A DNA stretch of 64,000 bases, from assembly GCF_018139145.2 (NCBI RefSeq), contig NC_059500.1:58245580-58309579 (forward strand). The letters run 5' to 3'. A program made the translations under genes and the position numbers. Numbering within the stretch: the first letter of the stretch is position 1; each line of letters begins with the position of its first letter. Source of the DNA: Gymnogyps californianus (taxonomy: Eukaryota; Chordata; Aves; Accipitriformes; Cathartidae). Shown here piece after piece: positions 53,277-64,000 of this stretch. The notes below the pieces were generated by a model. The model made no database searches. It had not been told where the DNA came from and saw only the letters and a program-made list of their open reading frames with translations.

Positions 53277-56200
53277 ATGCCGTCTGCTTTCCAGTTTCAA
53301 TGCCACTTCGTTCTCATCTTCCTGGCAGCCTCCAAGGGGGAAACCAGGTACCTAGAGGTGAGCAATGGGGCTGATGACTAAAGCACCTTGCTGTGCTTTT
53401 AGCTGCTGTCTTCTAACTTGTACTCCCAGCTTTCGAGCATCAGGCTTTTTCTCTCTCCCCTCCTATTCCCACTCCTCCTGCATTAAACCTACACCTGGGT
53501 AACATTAATGCAACAGTGTGTCATCGTGTCCACCCCACCCCCCACCCCCCATTTGTTTATCCTTCCTTTTCTCAAACTTGCATTTTTGCTGAGGATTTAA
53601 GAGACTCACTGTGCACTGAGCTGCTGGGCTCACCTCTTAGGTGCCAGGTTCGTTCCCCTCTACTGCAGGTTGGCAGCTTTCTGACTGAGCTCTTCCACGG
53701 CTGCACTGTTTCTGGAGGAGGGATTTAATCTGCTGGTGCCTGTTCTTGAGAGGTGCAGGGAGAGGGCTGCATTTCACTTTGCCTCAGCCTCTTCGTGCCC
53801 TCTTTCATTCACCAGGTGAGGGATGCCGGTGAAGATGAGCCCTTCCTACTCCTCAGCGAAGATCTGAAGCGAGAGCTGTCTGCAGGGCAGATCTACCGAC
53901 GGTCACTCCGTGAGTTTCTTTGGTGCTCTGCTGGGGACCATCGGTGGGTGGAAGAGTCCTGGGGGGAGCTCGGGCTGAGGAAGGGGAAAGGAGCTATTTG
54001 GGAGTGACAGCGCTGCAGGTGCTTTTTGCAAGGAGGCAGGGGAAAGAGGGACAAAGTGTTAAAATCTCAGAAAAACTGTGGTTGAGGCAGAGGGATCGAA
54101 ACGGGGCTCCAAAAAGAGGTTGGGGCTCAGAGTTGAGGGTCCCCAATAATGGGAGGAGGATCGGGATCATCCACCCATGTCCCTGGGAAGGGTCACATCT
54201 TCAGGGGATGGGGCAGGTGGAAAAGCTGTAATTAGAGAGAAAGCTGAAGGAATGGAGTGTTTGTGCACTTGTGCACATACACACACATGGAGTTTTCTGC
54301 TCAGAGATGCTTCGGCATGTCATCTCCCCCTGCACCCCCCATCGCACGCTTGTGCACACACCTGCGAGTTACTATTCATCCTCCAATGCTCAGCAGGCTC
54401 CTAATTGCTTCTGCTGGGTCTCCCTTTCCTCACCACCAGCCGGGTCTCAGTGTGGGGGTCTCCCCTCGCTCCCCCCTTTCCCTGCACCGTGGGAGCTGGT
54501 GCAGTGTCTCCCTCCCCAGCAGGCTGAGGTAGCTGCCCCATGTCTCTGTTTCTCCAGGGTGCATCGACATGCTGAGTATAGAGGGGCAGTTCACCTTCAC
54601 TGCAGACCAACCGCAGCTGCATTGTGCAACCTTCTTCATCGGAGAGCCTGAGGAGCTCATCACGGTAGACTACAACTTTGTAAATATCGACTGCCAAGGG
54701 GGCGATTTCCTGAAGGTAAGAAGCTGGCAAGTCCTGCTGTGCTTCCCCTTCCCTGCTCACATCTGACGTGAGACATTTGCTACATGTAGAACAGGCAGGC
54801 GAACGTGTGTGTGCACGAGCATGTGTGTGTTTGTGTGTGCAGAACAGGCTTTCACAAAGCAGCCTTTTCTGGGATGGCTGTTCCTCCTCCCTGAGGCACT
54901 TTGGGTACATCCCCCCCATCACCACCCCCCTAAAGCAAAGTTGGATGCAGGCTGAAGATCCCTCTCCAAATTGCAGCACTGGCTCTTCTGAACTTTTCCA
55001 GGAGCACCTCTACTGATTGTCCATACCTGGGGGACCGACTGAAAAGTTTGGTCAGTACAAGCCGAGCCCCTCAGCCCCATTGGGAGGGTTTTCTCACTGA
55101 AGCATGAATCACATGAGTCCTGCAGATAATGATACAGCTTGCTGAACGGTTGTTACTGCCCCAGGACCTCCACTTGCAGGTCACTTAGCATCAGCTTATC
55201 GAGTGGATCGTTGCAGGCTTCCTTTCAAATGGCCCCGCTAGAGCTTTTCAGGACATTGGCTCTGAACAGAAAGAGGTTCACGACTCAGAGCCGTTTATAT
55301 TCCAGTATCAAAAAACTTTACCAGCGCATTTTGCTAGCAGGCAGAAGCGTTGACCAAGATCTGAACTCAGTTCAGGAGAGAAGGGGAGGCTCAACGGCCC
55401 CTGGCTGCTCCCCGCACCTTGCGCTCTGCCCTTTGCATCGTGGTGGCTGAGCACAGCACAGACCCCATCCTGCCCGGTGGTAAGCTGAGCTCCAGGGAGG
55501 AGGAAGAGGAAAGCTGCCCTTCAGCCCTTTCTTTGTCTCCCTCTCTTGGAGAGATGCTGTCCCCCTGCTCGCTTTACCCTGGGGAATCCTGTCCCTCCAT
55601 CCCATACCCCTGGCTGGGATCTCTCCCCACGTTGCCACAAGGAGGCTGATTTCAGCCTCTTGTGGGTCCAAGGATTTTGTACCTAGACTTACAGCCACTT
55701 ATGGAGGCTAGAAAAATGCCAAGAGATCTTTGAGGCTTTATAAAGGCTTCCTTCCTTTGATCATGGGGTCCCCAGTTTCTGCATTATACTATTGTATTTA
55801 TACAGGCAGCTTTTCCCTGGTGTAATTTTAGCACCCGTGTCTCCTTACTTCAGAAAATTTACAGTTCTGGCAAATTCAGAGACTGATCCTGCAGCTTTTC
55901 CATGAGGAAGTCCCACACATGCTCACATTAGGATTACTCACTGAAGCGATGGCAGGATCCAGTCCTTGGATTTTCAAAGCATTGACTGGAGCACAGAATG
56001 AATTACCGGGTGAGAGCAGCTAGGAGGGAATTGAAACGGCAAGGCAGGCAACTGCACAGCTATGCTAGAGTTAATACAGATTTCTAGTTCTGACACATTT
56101 CCTTGAAGATGGTGAGGGCAAATTGTTGCTATCTTTGCTGTGAACAAAAGATGTGTAGAGGTTGCTGCTTAAGGTCCAGCCAAACAGGCAGCATTTGTTC

Positions 56201-59200
56201 TGCTTCCTACTGGTTAGGACAAGCTGAAAGAACAGATGCAGGAGAGAGCAATACCTCTGCCAATAATTCCTCCCCAAAGCTTCATTATATTCCAATACCT
56301 CTGGAAGGCCTCTGGGCCCATTAATGACAAGCCGCAAAACATGGATGGTGGAAAACTACAGGCCAGATAATGGACTTAATGCCCAGAGTTTGAGAGGGTG
56401 ACTTATGTTTCATGTGGCTTCCAAATTAAGCTGGTCAAAAACTCTTCTTAGTAACAATGAAATTGCAATAGTAAGAAATAAAAAAATTGATGCCAATGTT
56501 ACGATGCTGGAGCAAAAATAGCTGCTTCCCTCAAAAAAAGGTCACCAAAATTCTCACCAGAAGGAAATAAAGACAACATTAAAATTTATATATATCCTTT
56601 CCTAAATATGGATTGAAGCTTGAATAATTAGTTAAATGCTAGGAAATTGATAAATACAAAGAATTTTTTTTTTAATTGGTGGCTTTGAACAGGCCATCTG
56701 GTGTCAAAATAAAACAGTGTCTGTAATACTTCATGTTTCTGTTCTCTGCTAACAGAGCGATAAGCAAAAGCCTTGTTTTCAATTATTGAACACCTGTAGG
56801 TATTTGATGGCTGGATACTCAAAGGAGAGAAATTTCCCAGTTCCTTGGACCATCCCCTCCCCACTTCCCAAAGATACGCAGACTTTTGTGAAAGCGGCAA
56901 TATTCAGAGGAGCATCAGGTCATCGCAGAATGTGGCAATGATCTTCTTCAGGATTCACCAGCCAGGCAATGGATTTACCGTCACAGTCAAGAAAAACACC
57001 AACCTCTTTCGTAAGTCTGCGTTTTATACTGTCAAATGTGCTTGCATTTGGGGCGGGAAGCAAAATGAACATGTTGGTTTGCATTGAATTCTCTCACTGG
57101 CGTTATCTACGCTGACACGGCTCCAGTAATGCCAGCGGAGCCAGGCACACCTGCACGCCTGAGGATTTAACTCAGGTTCAGTGTGCTCAAGAGAAAAAAA
57201 GTACGTGAGGTGTAAGAGTTAACTTAGGCATGGCTTCAATATTCAGGACCAGAAGGCTCTTTCTTTCAAAGAAGATCTCCTCCAATGTAATATTGTCATG
57301 TTCCAACACATTTAGCTAGAACAAATAGTATTAATTTAGAGAGTTTAATCTCAGTAATTTCTAGATCTGGGTGAACAATAAGGAAAAAATATTTGAAAAA
57401 GTTCAACAGCAAAAACAGTGTATTTAATAGTTATGTGATAGTTATGAGTGATATATGATCCCAAGGATCTATTTGCAAGTTATTTCCCTAAGCCTGTGAG
57501 CTGGCAAGACACAAATAATGGTCACTTACATCGTTTTTCAAAGAGGGGACAGGACATTTAACAATTATTGTTCAGGCTAGCCTGATTTATCTGCCTCACC
57601 ATGCAAAGGATGAAGATGATGGCATGTCTGCCCTGTCCTTACTCCGAGTTGTTCAGACACAAGCCTGCAAGCTGGGTCTCCACACTGGTGTGGCTTCTTG
57701 CCCGTTGATGTGTTTATTGTGTGCAGCTGCTGGAGGTGGCTTTTGTCCTTCACCGGCCTGCTGAAGCAGCTGCAGGCATCCAGGTCTGCGTAGAGGATCC
57801 CTTGGGTTACACACGCAGATGATAAGCTACTCCCTTACCTGAGCTGTTAAGTTTGAACTTAAAGATAAAATCAGCATGTACCCGCTCTAGTTTCAATGGG
57901 ATGTTTCGCAGGGTAAGGAACTCCAGCTAAGAGAAGCAGAATAGGACTTAGAGGTTTGCTGGCAATAATCAGGCTGGCAAAACCAGTCAAAGCTAAACAA
58001 AAGCCCTGCATCCATATTTAGCCTCCTTCAAACTGGCAAACAGTACAAGCCCTTGACAACATAAGCCCCTGATGTATGGATTTGGGGTGTGAGCTCTCCT
58101 ATTGACCGCTTCACCCTCCAGTTCTGCCAGACGTCATGCTACGTGGTAACTAATGGGCAGGGAATTTTTAGGGAACAAATGCTGTGCAAGAACCCCAGAA
58201 AATTCCATATGCATATTTTTCAGCATTTGGTTTTAACTCTCAGTAGTTAAATCATCTGGTTTTTGTTAGTACTGAAAGTACATCATTTTGCTACATGCAG
58301 TGATGACTGCACAAGTAACTCTTGTACCTTCTCCCATGCCCCAGCTTGCAATGTCATCTCTCAGACTCCCTCGGGAAGGTTTACCATGGTCATTCCTCAT
58401 CAGCACAGAAACTGCAGCTTCTCCATAATCTACCCAGTGGTGATAAAAATATCTGATCTTACCCTGGGACATTTAAATGGCCTCTTTTTAAAGGTGAGTT
58501 CTTTGTTTCCTAAGAAATTACTACCATATGCACTTTTCCTGGGCACAGGAGAGGGAAGGGGGTGAAGCGGGGATAGCCTCTGGCATTGGCTGCTAGTGCA
58601 TGTGCGCTCCAGACCACATGCACGCATCCTGAGGGCTCTAGTTTCCCCCCAGAGACGAGAGCTGTGTCTGTCTCTGTTGCTATTGTCTCTGTAATCTTGC
58701 AGAGGCAATCAAATTATGCAAAGTACCATTAATGCATGTAAATATTGCTTGCCATAACAAAGGGTAAGAATTTCATTAGAAAGAAAGGAGTGCTCTCCTG
58801 GAGAGGTATCTGTCTGTATTTAAACTAATGAAAGCAGCAAACCACTCTGAACAGAGAAAGGAGACGTGGGTTAGATAGTGAGGTAGTAGCATGGAGAAAA
58901 TACAAATGTGCTCACAACTGATCTCCTGCTCAGCATGCTGAGTATCCCCTGCTCCATCTGCTCTGATGCACAGCACGGGGCTGGGGTTTGGCCACAGCAT
59001 TTGGTGCTTGGTGACAACCAGACAGGAGAGGACAAGAGCTATTGGTGGCACCCTGTGCCTGGGAGGTGTAAGAAGGTGCAAATTCCAAAATATCCAGAAG
59101 GACAGGAACAAGAAAGTTTTGTTTCCTGCTGCCAGTGAAACTGGCAGCCTAGGTCGTTCACGGGGGACTGCCAGTGTCTGAGCAAACCAGGCTTTGAGAA

Positions 59201-61662
59201 ATGGGCAAGTGAGTTGACTTATTTAGCAGTGGGCAGAAAAGGGACAACAGCAGGAGGATGATAAAGAAATCAGGCACTGAAATAGCAGCATATGGGTGAC
59301 AGCCCAAAGGTGCACAAGGTGTTCATGTAAGATGTTTTGATTTTGGCAGACAGCATTAGTTTTCAGGAAAAGAACACTTGTGGGTCTAATATACACTAAG
59401 CCATTGCCGACATACAAAACTACTCTTTTGGTTAATTCCTACTTTAATTAAACTTTGCCAGAATAGTGCATTTTAGTAACACTTCTTGCTTAGGAATAAG
59501 TATGGTATAGTGGAACTTAAGTTCCTGCCTGCCAGCTGAGTGTGGGCACACATGCAGCCCATGCCTGTATTAATTAGATTACATGTCTAAGTGTCCAGAA
59601 TCAGATTGCTTATCTGCACTAAAAGCAGTTGAATCAACACCTTAACTACTTGTCAATAATTTTCAGAGCCTACTTAGGCCTTTCTTTGGAGTCCCTTAAG
59701 GAAATTAACTGACTAACGTCAAATTGAAGTAGTATTGCTCAGGGTGAGAACAGTCTGATTTCACACAGGTTTGAGCACAGAGGACTTCTAAAACCTACTG
59801 TTGGCTGCACTCATGTCTAGAGAACTGCTACCTTTTGCAGATAAATGATAAATAACTTTTATTCTATGCCTTTTTAGAAACCATCAGCAGGCTGTGCAGG
59901 AGTGGGAGATTTTGTAGAGCTGCTAGGAGGAACCGGCTTAGACCCGTCCAAGATGTTTCCACTAGCTGATCTCTGTCACTCCTTTCACGGGTCTGGTAAG
60001 AACGCCTTCTTCCACTTACCTCCACGTGATAAAATAATTAACCAGAAGGAATCGTGCAGAGCTCCCCCAAACCCAGATTTCCTGCTAGACTGGCGAACTT
60101 CACGTGTAGCAGAACATGAGAGCTAAAGCTATTCGAGCATGCAGCTGGGCTGTGTGGTTCAGCACACCCACGACCACCTTCACTTGCCCCTGCAGTAATC
60201 ATTATAACAAGGTTGGGTTATACATATTTTTAAAATGCTTGTCCTATGACACATGTCATTAGAGTGTCAACAGATAAATGAGCCTGGAAATTCATAACAA
60301 ATGAAGGCAGAGTGGTTACATTTTCAGTTAAAAGGAGTTTTTTCGCACGTACTCAGTGTTTCCAAAGCCTCCTTTTCTGCTGCAGGAGTAACACATACCC
60401 CAAAAGCCTCAGAGCTCCCACTCTCTGCTTTGAATCCTGGAGGAGCTCTGAACCTGTGTCACTGTCATGCCAGGTCAGTGACCTCTTTCTTGCCATAAAA
60501 ATAAGAATTCCTAGTTTCCCTCATATTAAATACAGCAAAGTATGAAGTGTTGCAGTGATGTGACAGACTAGCCCCTGTGGCACATGTGTGGTACTTCGGG
60601 ATTATGAACGGGTGCACCAGAGAAGTGGTGTTTCTGCAGGGCTGGAGAGCAGAAATGTGCCTGGCACTTCCCCCCTGCGGTCTCCCTTGCCTTTCATCGC
60701 ACCACAACTTAACGGTCCAGGCACTATTCAAAGCTTTAACTGGCAAGCGCTGGTGCCGAATGAATACTCAGCACTGCGATGAGATTAAAATGTGCTTTCC
60801 TGGCAGTGTGAAAGAAGGAAAATGCCATCTCGGCAGCCCCTGCTCTCCCAATGACCCACCAGATTTCTCTTCCAGTGAGGAAGGTGTTCCAAGTTCCCCA
60901 AATGAAACAGGCTTTGCCAAAACCCTGCTCAAATGGCTCATCTAAAGCAGTGGTTAGTGATATGCTTGATTTCCCCCAGAGTGAGTCCATGTGTTGGGCA
61001 CTGCCATTTTAGTTTGTCTTGGTGGGACTCTCATATGCCTTTGTTACTATGAAGAACATCCTTACGCACAAAACCACTCATCTCTCTAAGAGGAAACATT
61101 TCAATATTGTTAATTTTTGATATCTCCACGATAGGGTGCCATTACCTTTACCCATCACTCGTGGTATCTAACAGTAGCATACCTTCCCAAGTGCAAACAT
61201 GTACAGACCTCTGCATCATGTCTATCTATGCGTATGTGAGACTGCAGGTGGATGGGAAGTGAGTGGCATTTGCATGAGTAAAAGTTACAATACTTGACTA
61301 AATACCCAAGCCATTGTAAAGTAAAACTAACAAATACAAAAGAAGGTATTTAGTCAGCAATACCACCACTGGCTGGTCATTACTACACACAAATTTGCTT
61401 TGTTTCCAAAATTGTATGTATCAATGCTTTGTAATTCCCAACACTATATATCTCTTTTCCGTCACTTTCATATAAGTGTATCTATATCTCTTTTCCCTAA
61501 CTAGCCCAAATGAAGATTGGCTGTGACAATACTGTGCTGCGAATGGTCTCCAGTGGCAAACACATCAACCGTGTAACATTTGAGTATCATCAACTTGATC
61601 TGCAGGAAACAGAAAACAGAAAGGAGAACAGCATTGAGGAATTCTGCTTTCCTAGCATCTGA
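53277..61662 (+). CDS. CRHBP: Corticotropin-releasing hormone-binding protein, seven coding exons
   Basis: Coding exons are 53277-53357, 53816-53909, 54558-54715, 56800-57010, 58345-58493, 59878-59995 and 61505-61662. All junctions are GT-AG and in phase; the product is 322 aa, equal to human CRHBP. Residues 1 to about 24 are a signal peptide (hydrophobic CHFVLIFLAA). Ten mature cysteines (60, 81, 104, 141, 183, 205, 237, 264, 277, 318) fall at the positions that form five consecutive disulfides in mammals. N204 in NCS is the conserved glycosylation site. R56 and D62, reported as important for CRH binding in the mammalian protein, are both present. Residues about 60-180 have CUB-like character. 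The protein is secreted and binds CRH and urocortin, limiting CRH receptor signalling. The ATG chosen is the one that opens the signal peptide 108 bases after the TATA box; the open frame upstream of it is untranslated leader and promoter. Confidence 0.97.
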
Positions 61663-62174
61663 GAAACCAGGCCACACATTTTCACATAGCTAATGAAAAT
61701 AAGGTTCTGGTGAATTAAAAAAATGTATTTTTCTTTTAACCAGCTGGCATTATCAAGCCTTTCTATGGTACAAGCATATTTCTTTTTTCATACAAATCAG
61801 TCATTCCCATGAGCAAGCAGAAAAAAGCAACCAATATATTAATCTTTGTTATTATCATTATATTTTTTCTGCAGTATTTAAGCTCATTTACCGCATCCAA
61901 AATCAATAGCAAGAACAGAAGGCTATGTTTCCCATATAAATATTATTAGGAAAACAGACACAAACCCTCTGTGTATCTAGTCTGAGGATATATGAAACCC
62001 ACAATAAGTATAAACAGCATAAACTTTATCCCTTTATATCAGGTGTAAACAAAAAAATTAGATGGTGGAATACACTTCCAGTTTTGTAAGAGGAAACCCA
62101 ACATTAGCGTGTGTAAAAACTACTGGTTTGTTTATGACTATAAATGTACTATTTATTTCTAATGACATGTTTTT

Positions 62175-62180
62175 AATAAA
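62175..62180 (+). terminator. CRHBP: CRHBP polyadenylation signal (AATAAA)
   Basis: AATAAA lies about 510 bases after the stop codon in an AT-rich 3' region, with a second AATAAA about 45 bases further on. Either could serve. Confidence 0.55.
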
Positions 62181-63123
62181 AATTTATAGCATGGAAACTT
62201 CCTTACACAAATCCAAACATAAATAAATACATTCAAAGAGTTGGCAAAACGTTATTATGTTGTATTTTTCTGAAGAGCTCTTTTGACATTCTGGTTAAAC
62301 TTCCTAAGTCTTGTGCAGTTTTCTGGAAATGATAATTTTGAACATATGTTGCCGTAAAACTGTGGACTATTAAAGTAACATTATGGGTGAAAATTTGGTT
62401 TGCCAATGTTGCATACACCTTCACATGGAGTACGTTCCAGTTGTCCATTTACTGGCACCTTCCCTGTTTAAGATTTTTGGTCAGATGTCCTGCTGACCCA
62501 TGGAGGCAGGGATATACAAATATAGATTAATTTTTGCCAGACCTTTGGTGACCCAGAAGAGGAATGTAAGCCTGGAGAGCTCTAGGAAGCACAGCGCAGC
62601 AGAGGACCAGAGTTGTGTCCTAGTTCAGAGGGAGGCACCTGGACTGATTCGTATGTTTTCTGGGTGTGTTACCTGGCAATAATGAGAGCAAACTGTTCCT
62701 CCTCTGATGTTCAATTAGCGGTCAACACTGATTAATCCAGCTGTATGCCTGAGATGTTCAGCGCTGATTTCTGGCTCTTAATCTCATAGTCACCAAAAAT
62801 CAAGTGTTTTGAGTATTCAGCAACTCTGAAATTAATCCCCTCCAACTGAAGCGGGTGAAAACTACAGGATGCCTCAGACTCTCTCTCTGTAGGGTTTTGG
62901 GAGCCCAGTTTTGGTGACTGACTCATGAACAGACGGATGTGTTTGGCAGCCTGGTCAGACTCAGGCAAGTGCGTCCACCCTGCAGGGCTGTGTTTATGGA
63001 AAAGGTGGGGATTGTGGGAATGTTTTGCTTTGTTCCAAAAAAAAAATCAGACAGAACCATTGCTGGCTGCTCTGAGGCATCCTTGGGTGTTTGGGTTTTT
63101 GTTTGGTTTTGGGTTTTTTTGCA
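62181..63123. other. Downstream of CRHBP, no gene recognised
   Basis: AT-rich sequence after the CRHBP 3' UTR. A T-rich tract (about 63087-63120) abuts the truncated LTR. Nothing else is seen. Confidence 0.5.
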
Positions 63124-63167
63124 ATAAGAACAGTTTAATAACTAAAGTAAAATAAAATACACTACTA

Positions 63168-63209
<42 letters not shown>

Positions 63210-63627
63210 CAATGACAATGGTAATGAAAAGGAATATAACAAAAAAAAAGAGAAATAACACCCAAGAAAAGAAAAGTGATGCACAATGCAATTGTTCACC
63301 ACCTGCTGACCAATGCCAGAGCAGCGATCCGCCCCGCCCGGCCAGCTCCCCCCTGTTTATATACCGGGCATGATGTTCTATCATATGGAATACCCCTTTG
63401 GCTAGTTCGGGTCAGCTCTCCTGGCTATGCTCCTTCCCAGCTTCTTGCACACCTGCTTGCTGGCAGAGCATAGGAAACTGAAAAATCCTTGACTTAAGAT
63501 AAATGCTACTTAGCAACAACTAAAACATTAGTGTGTTATCAACAGTATTCTCACACTAAATCCAAAACACAGCACTGTACCAGCTACTAAGAAGAAAATT
63601 AACTCTATCCCAGCCGAAACCAGGACA
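63124..63627 (-). mobile_element. Truncated LTR of the same family (copy 4)
   Basis: It matches copies 1 and 3 from ATAAGAACAGTTTAATAAC to the terminal CAGCCGAAACCAGGACA, but lacks the roughly 110 bases at the + strand left end (R/U5 side on the minus strand). It contains a TATA-like core near 63357-63364 and an expanded AAT microsatellite. Because one terminus is missing, no LTR-type target duplication is found. Confidence 0.85.
63168..63203. repeat. (AAT)12 microsatellite inside the LTR
   Basis: Twelve uninterrupted AAT units are seen. The same position in copies 1 and 3 has shorter, interrupted AAT/AAC tracts, so this is an expansion of an LTR-internal seed and probably length-polymorphic. 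Confidence 0.9.
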
Positions 63628-64000
63628 GGTAGAGGTCTTCAAAATGCTGCTCCTTGGTCACTAAGAAACACGGAAGGAGTTGAAACATCAACAACAGATT
63701 TCAGGTCCAACAGCTCAGGACTAGATCACCAACGAAGATAAACTCACAATCTCTTGCCCGGTGCAGTTTCATAGTGGGACTTCCCACATTTCAGCTTTAT
63801 GTGGTACTTGTTTTTCAATCCTAACATGACTTAAATATCTCCAAAACACCAAGGCCTTATAGAAAACACACTTAATGTTCAGAGATTTGAGATTTCTTCT
63901 TCTAGAGTATACAGAAGTGGACTCCGTTACTAAGAAAACTTACTGTTATAGACGAAGGAGAATGAAAAACAACACTCTGCATAGGACAGCACCATCTATT
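63628..64000. other. Window end, no gene recognised
   Basis: Unique noncoding sequence after the truncated LTR. No exon or repeat is recognised. Confidence 0.5.

Noticed and set aside
54401..54979. 192-aa minus-strand open frame
   Set aside because: It is antisense to CRHBP exon 3 and its flanking introns; the sense-strand exon explains the conservation, and the product has no domain.
1..64000. CRISPR arrays, bacterial operons, rRNA or tRNA genes, or phage-like systems
   Set aside because: The window is vertebrate nuclear DNA with spliced genes and LINE/LTR elements. No spaced direct-repeat array or rRNA-like sequence was seen.

Overview
This is vertebrate nuclear DNA, almost certainly from a bird. 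Three multi-exon genes lie on the + strand in the order F2RL1 (8.3-13.6 kb), S100Z (38.3-39.8 kb) and CRHBP (53.3-61.7 kb). This matches the order on human 5q13, a block that is on the Z chromosome in birds. CR1-type LINE fragments and solo LTRs of a common avian endogenous-retrovirus (ERVL-like) family also point to a bird, probably a neoavian. I cannot name the species.

Layout: 1-7.6 kb is gene-free, with one CR1 3' end (5.67-6.05 kb), a possible MIR-like SINE, a short tandem duplication and a perfect AT/CA palindrome. A CpG island (about 7.65-8.92 kb) covers the promoter and first exon of F2RL1. Exon 2, which carries the whole seven-helix receptor, follows a 4.2 kb intron. From 17.0 to 21.1 kb there are three solo LTRs of one family, each with its own 5-bp target duplication; one sits inside an older CR1 fragment. 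A second old CR1 fragment occupies 29.9-31.1 kb and a CR1 3' end lies at 34.5-34.76 kb. S100Z follows with two coding exons. The 13 kb between S100Z and CRHBP has no recognisable gene, but at 44.2-44.35 kb it holds a tight cluster of a PBX-MEIS decamer, a perfect cAMP response element and homeodomain-type sites. CRHBP has a clear TATA box and seven coding exons. A fourth, truncated LTR lies at 63.1-63.6 kb.

The three genes do not form a pathway. F2RL1 encodes protease-activated receptor 2, S100Z an EF-hand calcium-binding protein, and CRHBP the secreted binding protein that buffers corticotropin-releasing hormone. All three reading frames are intact with consensus splice sites, and the predicted proteins (393, 99 and 322 aa) match the family lengths.

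I found no previously undescribed system. The points most worth checking are the unusual PAR2 tethered ligand (SFAGRK), the PBX-MEIS/CRE cluster, and the truncated LTR that ends in an A-rich tract next to its own polyadenylation signal.
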